Source: Fulvia fulva
Taxonomy: Eukaryota; Ascomycota; Dothideomycetes; Mycosphaerellales; Mycosphaerellaceae
Length of the DNA: 64,000 nucleotides
NCBI RefSeq assembly: GCF_020509005.1
Contig: NC_063022.1
Span: 2,170,001 to 2,234,000 of the forward strand
Reading direction: 5' to 3'
Every line of letters begins with the position of its first letter. Within the stretch, counting starts at the first letter, position 1. The translations under genes were made by a program, and so were the position numbers. Shown here in pieces: positions 22,054-32,959 of the stretch. The notes beneath the pieces are model-generated. The model was not told the origin of the DNA, ran no database searches, and worked only from the letters and a program-made list of their open reading frames with translations.

Positions 22054-24335
22054 ATGGCCGATCTCAGCAGGGTACCGGCCGTCGAGAGCGCGAAACCGTC
22101 TGACGACCACGAACGCACGAAATCAATTAGCACCGATGCTAAAGGCGACACTGTCATCATCACCCAGAATGGCGACAGCTTCACCATCGACAAGAAGGCG
22201 GAAAGAGCGCTGCTTTGGAAATTGAATTTGCGCATCTTGCCACTTCTCACCATGATGTATCTCTTCAACAGCTTGGACAAGGCAAATCTTGGCAATGCGA
22301 AGACAGCAGGATTGGAGAAAGATCTCGGGTTCGCTGGAACGAATAAGTGTGAGTATCAGAAGGCCTAAGCGAGTTAAGGTATGACATTGACAGACGTAGA
22401 CAACATTCTACTTTCGATCTTCTTCGTCCCATACGTTCTCACAGCACCGTTCCTCGGCATAGTCGGCAAGATGTACGGCCCTTCACGAGTCTTACCGGCG
22501 ATGATGGTGTGTTTCGGATCCATGACGTTGCTAGTAACCGCAACTTATAACTGGTCTGGCCTCATGTGAAGGAGGATTTGTCACACACCTCGTATTCGTA
22601 TTGTGAGGTGTATGTGACTATTTACTGTACAGGAAAACCGAAGAAGAGCAATGTGTGGGCCAAGCACGGCAAGTGGTGCCACGGCTAGAGCAGTGCGGCA
22701 GTGCCGCAGTGGTGCTACCTCGTGACAAGGTCATTTTAGAGCTCGTCGTCGGACTCTACCTCGACCTTGATGTCGACTCGCTTCTCACCTGACGGTGCGT
22801 CCTCGGCGTCGAACTTCTGATGCTTCGGCTGAGTTCTGTTCTTGACTTCGACTCGGCCCTCACCTGATCTTCCCTTCTCGGTGTCGAACTTCTGCTGCGC
22901 TTCGACTCGGTCTTCGCCTGATCTTCCCTTCTCGGTGTCGAACTTCTGCTGCTCCGGCTCTTTCGACGTAAGGTGTGTAGTAGTGATAGTCTACGGCGTC
23001 GAAAGTCAAAGCTTTTTCGACGTAAGGTGTGTGGTGGTGATAGTCTGCGGCGTCGAAAGTAATGGCTGCTTCGACGTGAGGTGTGTGGTAGTGGTCGCTT
23101 AGCTACGAGAGCTTGTGACTACTTCAACTCGGCAGCATGTGCTAACATGTGACATTACAGTGTCGAAAGTGAAATTCGCTTCGACGTGATGCACGACCTA
23201 TGCCTTAGTGAGCTTATGATTTGGCACTCTGTTATGGGCCAATTTTCCGACAAGGCTACGTAGTCTGAATTGTAAGAGATGGTTCCTAGGAATGGCAGAA
23301 AGCGCCTTCTTCCCACTGGTCATCTACTACCAAACACAATTCTACCGCAGAGGTGAACTCGCCCGCCGACTTGCCGTCTTCTACGCCGCTTCCGACATCG
23401 CCTACGCCTTCGGTAATCTCCTTGCTTTTGGCATGTTCCAGCTAGACGGGGGCGTTCTGCCAAGTTGGAAGTACCTATTCGCTCTGGAAGGGAGCCTGAC
23501 GATCTGTGGTGCTGTCGTCGCGTTTCTGTTTCTGCCGTATAGCGCGGAGAAGGCTACGTTTTTGACGGCTGAGGAGAAACGACTCGCTTTCTACCGTATT
23601 CAGACTGATTCCTCCGCCGTGGTCGAGGAGAAGTTCAACCTCCGGGAGACACTCAAGATTCTCAAACAACCCACCAGCTGGGTGATCCTCGCGATCCAGA
23701 TGTGCTTGAGTATCCCTCTGCAATCGGTCTCCCTCTTCCTACCTCAGATCGTGGGAAGACTGGGCTACAGCACTATTAAGACGAACCTCTACACAGTCGC
23801 ACCCAACTGTGCCGGTGCAGTAATGCTCTTAATCTTAGCATACTCCTCCGACTACACCCGCTGGCGCTTCCCCTTCATCGCTCTGGGTTTTCTCTTCACA
23901 TTCTGCGGCTTCATCATCTACGCGGCCATCGACGTCGAGCACAACATCAACGTCGCATACTTCGCCTGCTTCATGGTGACTTGGGGCACATCAGCACCTT
24001 CCGTCATTCTGGACGTCTGGTATAACAATAACATTGCGGACGAGAATAGGAGGATGCTGCTTACGTCTATCGGAGTACCGACGGCGAATATGATGGGGGT
24101 GGTATCGAGCAACATTTTCAGGACGCAGGATGCGCCGGATTATATCCCCGCACTGGCTACCACTGCGGCTTTTGGGGCACTGGGAATCTTGTTGACGTTA
24201 GCGCTCGGAGGATGGATGATTCTTGAAAATGGAAGGAGGGACCGCAGGCAGGGTGTGATTGTTAGGGCGCAGGATGTGCCGACGGAGAGGTTGAAGGAGG
24301 GGCCTGATTGTGATGATTTCAGGTGGATATACTAA
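22054..24335 (+). CDS. MFS transporter, Dal5-like anion:cation symporter family (three exons)
   Basis: The proposed join is 22054-22348, 22394-22565, 23264-24335, which gives 512 residues in frame, a normal length for the family. The start ATG opens MADLSRVPAV. Exon 1 ends after a conserved DKANLGNAK...LEKDLGF stretch. Intron 1 is 45 nt (GTGAGT...GACAG). Exon 2 carries LLSIFFVPYVLTAPFLG and GKMYGPSRVLP. Exon 3 carries RWFLGMAESAFFP, RDAPDYIPAL-like sequence and the family-typical tail (RRDRRQG...VPTERL...GP...FRW-Y). Multiple hydrophobic segments fit 12 membrane helices. The family moves vitamins, allantoate, nicotinate and small organic anions at the plasma membrane; the substrate here is unknown. 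The exon 2/3 junction is the weak point: the intervening 0.7 kb is repeat-filled, the donor (GTGAAG) is poor, and the acceptor I chose adds two residues relative to the usual spacing. The gene could be disrupted instead. Confidence 0.8.
22349..22393 (+). other. MFS intron 1 (45 nt)
   Basis: The GTGAGT donor and GACAG acceptor have a CTAAG-type branch candidate between them. Splicing removes the stop after KCEYQKA and joins NK to a Tyr codon followed by VDNILLSIFF, as expected for the family. Confidence 0.75.
22566..23263 (+). repeat. Repeat-filled intron or insertion in the MFS gene
   Basis: The stretch begins with an inverted repeat (GTCACACACCTC / GAGGTGTATGTGAC, about 22579-22617). It then contains a minisatellite in which TTCGAC recurs at 22847, 22901, 22962, 23016, 23070 and 23180, a period near 54 bp, each paired with a GTCGAA about 35-40 bp later. 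There are two unit types: one ending CTTCTGCTGC and one containing GACGTRAGGTGTGTRGT. A textbook branch point and acceptor (TGCTAAC...ATTACAG) ends at 23160, but exon sequence after it soon meets a stop. The 86-residue frame inside is repeat-derived. The fungal introns I would expect here are under 100 nt, so this is exceptional. Confidence 0.65.
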
Positions 24336-25133
24336 GCATTACTATTGCAGCGGACTGCAGCGGACAGGTCAGCGAACATGCACATACATTTATGACAGCC
24401 TGAGGGCACCTCCAAGTTGCTCGCGCAAGCTGTTATATCTGCGACAGGGTTTGATTGTCTCCGTTCTGGCTCCGCGCTCGAAGTCGCGACACTGCATGAA
24501 GACTGTATGTCCCGGATGGAGGTTAGTCACTGACGAGGCCATAATTGGAGCCCAAGGTATACAGTACAGGACCTGGACTACTAGATCGGGAAGATCTACA
24601 ACACCCTTTCCCACTCGAGGCTTCCGGAGCTTCGAAGGATCCCACACACATATCCGCTTCGAAGCTCGCTCGCGGCTCGCTCACCCTCGATCATTGCAAG
24701 CCGGCGTGGTACTCAACAGCATAGCGGGATTTCTGGGATGTCTTCATCTGGTCTTCGCTACCGCGACGTTCTCGGCGTTATTCTCCATCGCACCGCTCGA
24801 TGCCATAGGACAGATAGCAATGCGCCTAATGCTGTCAGCTCTAGTGTGCCGATTGGTCGTTGTCTTTGAGATTGCTGGGCTGCGTGGGCAGGCCCCTGAT
24901 GCGAAAGAGGTGTTGTGGATTATGAGCCGGGTATGAGATATCTCTGGTCGATAGAAGTGGTCCTGCCGTGGAATGGTTAGCTGAATGAGCATTTGGGCCA
25001 TACCTTTGTACCACGGCTTTGGTATTAGAACGCTAGCATAAACACCTAGTGCACTCGGCTTCCTCGATCGTCGCGTTAAACCGCGACGTTTTAAACAAAA
25101 CAGTATATTAGGCAATAACGAAGCGCTTAGTTA
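24336..25133. other. Intergenic region after the MFS gene
   Basis: Unmutated sequence continues to about 25090, followed by the LINE-3 tail. Apart from the membrane-protein-like frame at 24686-24936, I see no gene. Confidence 0.4.
24686..24936 (+). pseudogene. Possible C-terminal relic of a membrane protein
   Basis: The end of an open frame reads a hydrophobic stretch (SIAGFLGCLHLVFATATFSA, then SALVCRLVVVFEIAGLRG) with two likely membrane helices and a short soluble tail. It has the look of the C-terminus of conserved fungal integral membrane proteins. The upstream part of the same frame (from 24310) is not convincing, and no start or first half is seen. It could be a decayed gene fragment or a coincidence. 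I do not recognise a named family. Confidence 0.35.
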
Positions 25134-27049
25134 TATAGATAGATAGATAGATAGATTTGTCATTCCCCTATTCTAGGACCCTATTCGGCCTATATAGGTA
25201 TATATCTATTGTTATATACAAAGGGAAACCCGAATAGGTGAAAACCCTTCCCGCCCCCGACCTCTCCTTGTCTAGATTAACTTTCCCTCTAAACGTACGT
25301 AGTCTATATCACTACCCCGTTAGCCCCCGCTCCTAGCCGGTCTCGTCGCGCTACGCCGTGTCCTCTCTTCCTATACTACTCCTACTAGGCGGTACTGTTC
25401 TAGCTAGCCCTTCTCTAGTATCTAGTTCGTAATACGCCGTAGGTCCTTAACGTTATTAAGAAGTGCCCTAATCGTCCGGTTCCTCGCCTTTACTATCTAC
25501 TCCCCCCTTCCTAGCGACTATCTCGGACAGACGAGGAGTACGTACCGTATATTCTAGGAGTAATAGCCGTAGGGGTATATTACGGTTTACTACTACCGTA
25601 ACGTCGCGCGCCTTAGCGCTTCCTTATATATCTCGCGTATTACGTTAGAAGTATAGGAAGTTATTATACGGGCTTATATAGGGTGTTTTAAAAGTAGGTT
25701 ATGTATTGTATATGTCTATCTAGAATGGACAAGTGTTGCTCTTAAAGAGGCTATAGGTGACTAATTAGTCACCTAATTCTTAGCGTACGTAGCCTTAAGT
25801 TTTGATAATAGGATGTTACCTATATATACGCTCGGATCGCGACATACCCCCTCAGCTCGTACGCTAGAGTGAATGAGCTAATTCCTATATAATCGCGTGT
25901 ACCCTGTCATAACTACCCCCCCTACCTATAGCAGTAACGTTAGGCCCTCGGTATTACTACTACTATAGTAAGGGTAAGTCAGCTATTTTAAGTAAAGTAA
26001 GCTAAGGTAAGTAAGGTGAGCTTTATACCCCTTCCCTTATTCCTCACTTTCACTACTACTATTGTTACCTATATAATAAAGTATAGTATATATAACTATT
26101 ACCGGTAAGATAGCTTAGGTAATAGTCCCGTTATACGGACTTTTACTTAAGTATATAATCATCTTACCTACCGGCAAACATTAGAGGTCCTAAGTTCAAT
26201 CTAGGGGTAGCCTTAGTCCTATCGTATACTTGAACATATATTGTCGTCCGCTTAACTTATTAAATTGTCCGATAATTGCTCTATACTAAGTAATTTCGCT
26301 CCGGCAAATAGTAAGAGAGCTCGCTCTACCCCTAGGGAGTATAAGATACTAGTTAGTAGCGCAATATACTAGGCTGACTACGACAGAGCTTGTACTATAT
26401 AAGGTGTAATAGGGCTCTAATAGGTAATACCGGAGTAACGGTATTAGAAAGTTAAAAAGGCACCTTCGGGGTGCCTTACTTTCTACACTTTTAAAGGTCA
26501 TTACCTTAGGGTAGTGACACCTTTTTGTTTTGGGCAAGTGTGTACTATATATAAGGTACGAAAGTAGCGGATAATGTAGTAACAAGGTGGTAGTATTGTT
26601 ACTAGTAGCAAGTTAGAGGCGTTTCTCGCTTTCTAATTAGACGCGCTACTTTTGTCGCGCGCGTACGCTACTACTAGTAACAGGGGTGTTTCTCGCCCTT
26701 ACGCTATTAGCTAATAGGAGTCCGAGAAACACCTATTAATAATAGTACTAGGGCCGTACCGGTAAATAGTAGATACTTTGCCCTAGCTTTGTTGTCGTCT
26801 ATAGTATTAGTAGCTACTAGTGGCCGTGTTTTACGCCTACTAGCGCTTCTAGAGAGGTGTCCGTAAAGATAAAGCCGTTCGGTGTTCGTTTCGAGATAAG
26901 GTAAGGCCGCTACTACGGGCTTCTTAGGCGTCTATTAGCCCGTTACCTCCTAATACGGCTATAGAGGGCACTAAGGTACGTAGGTCTACGCCTTCCTTAG
27001 CTATATTAAGTAGCTTGACGAAGTGCTTATACTTCTGTAGTAGAAGTAG

Positions 27050-30000
27050 CTTAGTCAGCCCGTCTATAGGCATGTCGTTAGTACTAAGATACTTAATCTC
27101 AATGTCTCCGCGCTAGTCTCGCTATCGGAGCTAGTAGTAGTAGATATTAACGTAGCGTAGCTTCGTGTTAAGCTTTTGCCCTTATTAGTTAATAAGGCGG
27201 ATAGTCTACGTATTGTCGTAGTATAAGTAGGTACGCTAATTAAACTGAAGGTATATCTTAGTAAAGACTCATTCCTACTATATAAGCTCTAAGGCGGCTT
27301 ACGAAAGCCCGAGTAGCTTAGCCTCTATTAAGGACTTAGTGATAGTGATTTGTTTAGATGCCTTATAATCTACTAGTCTACCGAACAGTATAAAGACCTA
27401 GCCATTTGAGCTAGTCCTATTATTATTTATGCCGTAGGACGCGTCCGATACTCTAAAGAACTCGTAGTTACTACTAAGGTGCTCTAGTTAGCTATAAAGG
27501 CTAGTAATGTGTTTACTAGCGCTATATATAAGGCAGAGGTTCTTAGTGTCTAGGAGATAGCGTAAGTACTAATCTATAAGCTTAAGGTGTGTCTTAGTTA
27601 GCTTAGTTAGATACTACGATAGTATAGATAAGGAAAAGGTGATATTAGGCCGCGTGTGTATAGCGGCGAAGTTAAGGGATCCTATACGTTATTAGTACGT
27701 AAGGATAGCGATAGAGGTGGGTTAATAACCCTCTAGAACGGTCTAATTAAGGTATTGATCTACTAGTACTGTCGTTTTACGTATATTCGTAGATATACTA
27801 AATTTAGCGGCTAGCTTCTTAATATAGTCTTCTTAAGAGAGCTATAGTAAGCGCTTGTTTCTGTCGCGCGTAACCTTAATTCCTAGGAACTAGGAGAGAT
27901 CACCGAGCTTATATATCTCGTACTTAGTAAGTAGCCGCTACTTAATGTTAGTAGTATAGGCCTTATACTTACGGTAGTAGAGTATAACTAGGTCGTCAAC
28001 GTAAAAGAAGAACATAACCTTGTTGTTATAGTAGATATATTCGGAGTCCGATAGGAGTACTAGTCTAAGGGAGGCTAGCGTCTCGGTTAGGGAGTTGTAC
28101 TATAATAAAGGGGACTCCTTCAGACCGTAGAGGGCCTTAACTAGCTTAAGGGCGTGTCTATAGGATGGCCTGTCGATTCTAGGAGGTGGTTATAGATATA
28201 TAGTATATAGTAGGTCCGAGTTTAGGAAGGCGTTAATAATATCGAATTGTTCGGCTTCTAGGTCGAAGCTCGCGGCTATAGTATAGTAGAGGCGGAACAT
28301 ACTTACTAGTAGTGTAGCGGCGTATATGTCTAAGTATGTTTCTTACAAATCGCCTCTTACGTATAGCCTAGCCTTAAAGCTCTTTAGTATACCGTACTCG
28401 TCTAGTCTATATTTATATACCTACTTAAGCGGTAGTAGTAGCTAAAGTCCCTCCTCTTACTAAGTATCCTAATCCTTCTCTTCCTTTATTACCTATCTGA
28501 ATGTGCCTATTACTAGGGCTTTAGCAAACTCCTTAGCTATAGCTTCGATCTACTATTAGGAGAAGCGGTGTTTTATAGCGGCTCGGTAGTTAGAAGGTTC
28601 GGGCGGAAGGTTATCGCGGTATATAGAGGTAGTAGTATTAATACGCCTTAGAGGGCTATTGCCTCTTCGTATAGGGCTTCGATTGCTCTTATCGCGATAG
28701 GCGCGTATTCTAGGTCGTATACCGGACATCTAGCCGATAATTATATTAGCGACTATGATCTAGTATAGTATATAGTAGAAGTAGGCCGTTAGTAGGCGCT
28801 TTCTATTCTCTATAACTATATAGTTAGACTCCTCTAGTATGTAGAGCTCTAGCTCTAGGGGGAAGAGTAGTATATTAGACGCGTTATATATTAACGCGTC
28901 TTCTAGTAGTATAAATATAAATAGATATAGCTTGCGATTAGGGTCCGTATTGCCTATAATCTCCTTACGGTCTTCTACGGTAAGGGTATCTATTATCTAC
29001 TACTATAGGGTATCGTAGTAGTCAGTAGTGTTATATACTAACTACTATATATTGTCTTGAGTCACGTGATCTATTACGTGCTCGATTTGCCGGTCTTTTT
29101 AGTTATATATTACTAACTCGCGGTATTACGGCAAGTATAGTTCTTACCTAAGGAGCTTTTAGAAGGCGTCTCGAGGTTATTAGGTGTACGGCTACTAAGC
29201 CTATTCTTCTATTCCCTCGGCCTATACTATGTCTTACTCGTAATAAGCGATATATAGGTCGTAGTATTATTTAGGCTCTTTAGCCGGTTCCGCTATTACG
29301 ATATTCTTAATAGGGGTCGTATACCCTACTATTAGGCGTAATAGGTTATAGAACGTAGTCTTATCGAAGAGGACGTCCTTAACTCGTATAACCCTATCTT
29401 TTAATAGGTCCTATACGCGGTAGATGTTAGTAGAGTCGTATCCTATAAGGTAGCCTATAAGCGCTCTCTCTTAGAGTTTCTCGCTCTTACTAGGCTAATC
29501 TAGTCTATAGATAAACACGTATACACGGGAGCTATATACTACTATATAACCTACGTTCGGAATTCGTCCTATTACTAATTCGAATAGGGTCTTCTAGCCC
29601 TTTAACTAGATAGGGAATCGCTAGAGGATATATACCGCTACTATAGTACATTCTAGCTAAAGCTTTTCCGGCAATCGTACGTAGATACGAATAGTTCTAC
29701 TTATAGTGATGATTAGAGCTCTAGCTCTTTCTACTAGGTCCTACGTAGGCGCGTATTCCGCGGTTACGTACTATTTAATCTTGTTATTGTTAATAACTAA
29801 GCGAAACACCTTCCTAATAGCGGGCTCGTTATTACTATAGAAGTATACGAACCTACGACTAATAAAGTTGATAAAGCTTAGTAGGCTATTAAAGCAAGCT
29901 AATACCGATTGCTAATCCCTATTCTTAATAGTAAACTAGAAGTGTCTATAGGTATCTAGATCGTAGAAGTAGACAAGGTACCTATTACCGTTATAGGCGA

Positions 30001-32220
30001 TAGTGAATTCTACTAAGTCTATAGCTATATAGCCGTATAGGGTCATTACCCTAATAGGCTAAGACCGATTATATACCTTATAAGCTTTGCTAAGCCTACA
30101 TACTCTACAATATATAGTAAGGGGTGCGCTTAGACTATCGTTAATAATCACTCCCTTAACTCTAAGCGGTAACTACTTAATACGTTCAGCGCTAATATAA
30201 CTAAAGATTTGATACTACTAGCGGCTAGAGAGCTTTCGGTGTTTAATAGGGGTCCTACTAGACGTAGCTACACCTTTAGTGCCCCTAGTACTATTTATAA
30301 CTACGAGAACGGTACGGTTACTATCCTCTTAAGTAGTTAGAGATACTACGCTATTAGTAGGTTTATCGCCGATATTTATACCCCTACTAATAGTACTAAT
30401 AAAGTACGCGTTACGTATCTTTTTAGTGACCTTCGGTAGTACTAGGCCCTCTTTTATAGGCCATTAGTAAATGATAGGTGACTTAGGTAGTGTGACTACC
30501 TTGAAGAAAGGGATTGTACTAGTAGGGCGGTATAGGTCTATCAATTTAGTGTCGTTATGCCACATTGAATTACTACGTCCGTACTACTAGAGTCCGGCTC
30601 TTTCTATACGTATATAAGAGATGACGTTTATATAAAAGCCTAGGCAGTAAGCCATATCTAGTAAGGTGAATGAATGGCCCCTAATTAATATATAAACACG
30701 CCCTAACGCTATAATTAGAAAGGTAGTTGTTCTAGCCTAGATTTCTAAGGTAGTAAGGCGCTCTATAATGAACTCTACATCCTCCTAGTCATAATGATTA
30801 ATTATATAAGTGTCTAAACAGTTATTATATACCTAGTAATCCCTAAAGTTAACGCTTAACTTGCTAATTGAGCTAGAAAGAACAGTAAGGCCAATAAAGC
30901 CCTTATCGCTTAGTAATACCTTCTTCGTATTAGTTATAGCCTTGTTACGTTCCTGGTCCTTACGATTGTTACGATTCAACACGCTAAGTAGACGCTCGCC
31001 GTCGTCGCTTAAGTAGTAGTTAATAAAGTTTTTCTAGTACTTCTTCTACTACTCTAAGCGCTGATCCTTTACTAGGCGCTTATCGGGGTTGATTATATCG
31101 CATAAGAACAGGCCCTTGTGATAAGTGTCCTTAGGCTCGCCGGTGATGTTCTAGTAGCCGCTTGGCCTATTATTGTCCTTGTCTTTGTTCTTATCGCCGC
31201 GGCTACTACTACGACCCTTATTACCGCGGCTATTACTACGGTTATTACTACGGCTACTACTACGGTCACCCTCCTTTTGACTAGTACCTATAGGTACTGT
31301 TTCATCCTCTGCTTCTACTAAGGTTTCTCCGGAGAAGGTTACGAAGACTGATCGACCGTTAGTTATTACTAGTACGGTGTCGCGTATCTATTCGAGGTAA
31401 CGCTTAGTAAGCTTTTATAGTAACATTTTGTTACGCTTCTACTCGTTATATAGAGAAGTACCGTAGGCTAGAGCCTACTTCTACTAAATAGTAAGTAGGA
31501 AGTGTCTACTAAGGTCGTTATACTCGGCGTAGTTATACTTAAGTATCTTAGTCTATAAAACTAACTAGTCTAAGTACTAGTTATCGATTCTACGTACGCT
31601 AGCCTTCTAAAGCCTAGACAGCTTAAGCGTAAGCTACCGCTTACGTAGTATATCGTCTAGACTATACTGATCCTTAAGAGCCTAGTATTTCGCTCTAAGG
31701 GTATTCTAGCCATATATTAGCTCTTGCCCTAGCTCTGTCGTCGTACGAATAAGGTAGGTAATAAGCTTTAATCGCGTAGTAGTAAAGATGTCGTATATCC
31801 GTTACCTTCGGTCTACGTCTATTTGTCGTAGCTTGATAAGATCTCTTAATGTAGCGTCTCCTACCGTATACGCTTATTAGATTTCCTTAAACGTTAAGTA
31901 AGTAGGCTCTATTAGCTCGTTACTTAGTTAGTAAGGATCTATATACTTCTAGACATTTAAAGACTCTACGTAGAGCTCTAGCTAACGGTCAAACTTGTCC
32001 TATTAGTTATAGCTCTTTAGAACTACGGTACCCTAAGGTAGGGCACCGGTAGTTACCGGCGTCTCGGTAGTAGCTATAACTAGAAAATAGGTTGTAGGCT
32101 AGTAAAAGTTCTACGCGGGTTTACTAGGCCTAGGGGATACTACTGTACTAGTTATAGCAGTAGTACTATAACGATACAAACTCTGCTTTAGGGCTTCCTT
32201 GTCGTAGCGAATGTTAGTAA
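27050..32220 (-). pseudogene. Copia-A' gag-pol, RIP-inactivated
   Basis: Reading down from 32220, gag, protease, integrase, RT and RNase H are in the same order as in copia-A. The YVDD catalytic box is intact at 28003-27992 on the minus strand. Many TAG/TAA codons break the frame. The Ser/Arg/Asn-rich gag stretch is at about 31280-31170. Confidence 0.8.
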
Positions 32221-32240
32221 GCGCTAATCGGGCTTATAAC
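32221..32240 (-). other. Copia-A' primer-binding site
   Basis: GTTATAAGCCCGATTAGCGC on the minus strand directly follows the 5' LTR (32241-32447). It is the same iMet-tRNA-like site as in copia-A. Confidence 0.6.
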
Positions 32241-32542
32241 TATTACGTTAGAAGTGTAGGAAGTTGTTATACGGGCTTATATAGGGTGTTTCAAAAGCAG
32301 GTTATATATTGTATATATCTATCTAGAATAGACAAGTGTTGCTCTTAAAGAGGCTATAGGTAACTAATTAGTCACCTAATTCTTAGCGTACGTAGCCCTA
32401 AGTTTTAATGATAGGATGTTGCCTATATATACGCTCGGATCGTAACATCGCGCGCTTCGCGCTTCTCTTTCGTAGCCTTACCGAATAACGCTTGTTTTAC
32501 GGCAACCCTATACTATCGTCTTATAGATCACTACCCGTAATA

Positions 32543-32950
32543 GTTTGTTCGGTCTTATAAGCGGCCTATCTAGTTAGGCTAGTAGTTATAATCAAATCGT
32601 ACTAATAATAACTATAGTCGCGTAAATAAGCGTATTAGTTAAGTTAATAGATCACCTCTCTCCTTCGCGTAAAACGCGTTAAGGTAGGTCAAGTTCACTA
32701 TAGTTACTAACCGTCGAGTCGCGCGTATAGGCGTACTAATAATAACTATAGTCGCGTAATAAGCGCACTAGTTAAGTTAATAGATTACCCCTCTCCTTCG
32801 CGTAAAACGCGCGCCTCCCTACTCTTATAGAGCCCTTATATACCTACTAAGAGAGTAGTCTTATCTACTACGTAATAGTATAATATAGCTACACCCGGTA
32901 GTACTACTAACGGGGTGCTCTTACCTAAGCAACCTCTTTATCTAGATCTT
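32543..32950 (+). other. Gypsy-B leader with an 83-bp direct repeat
   Basis: A unit starting CGTACTAATAATAACTATAG at 32598 recurs at 32732 (period 134 bp), ending CTTCGCGTAAAACGCG in both. The leader lies between the 5' LTR and gag. The repeats could be a packaging signal or a duplication without function. Confidence 0.7.
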
Positions 32951-32959
32951 AGTAAGTAT

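Larger units (their letters stand above)
25638..32447 (-). mobile_element. Copia-A': complete RIPed copy of copia-A, minus strand
   Basis: The LTRs are 207 bp (25638-25844 and 32241-32447), with the same ends as copia-A. The duplication TCGCG (25633-25637 and 32448-32452) lies in the gypsy-B 5' LTR. The internal sequence is collinear with copia-A in reverse. It is RIPed over its whole length, including the 3' region that is well preserved in copia-A. Confidence 0.95.
25578..32542 (+). repeat. Gypsy-B 5' LTR, interrupted by copia-A'
   Basis: The two halves rejoin at CTCGCG to match the uninterrupted 3' LTR at 48495-48644, which acts as an empty-site control. The two LTRs then have the same length (150 bp). 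Confidence 0.93.

Noticed and set aside
22842..23102. 86-residue frame in the MFS intron
   Set aside because: It is a translation of the 54-bp repeat; the repeated DFPFSVSNFCC-like and FDVRCVVV-like units come from DNA repetition, not from a gene.
24310..24685. Upstream part of the 208-residue frame after the MFS gene
   Set aside because: It overlaps the end of the MFS exon and reads low-quality Ser/Thr/Arg sequence; only the last third looks protein-like.
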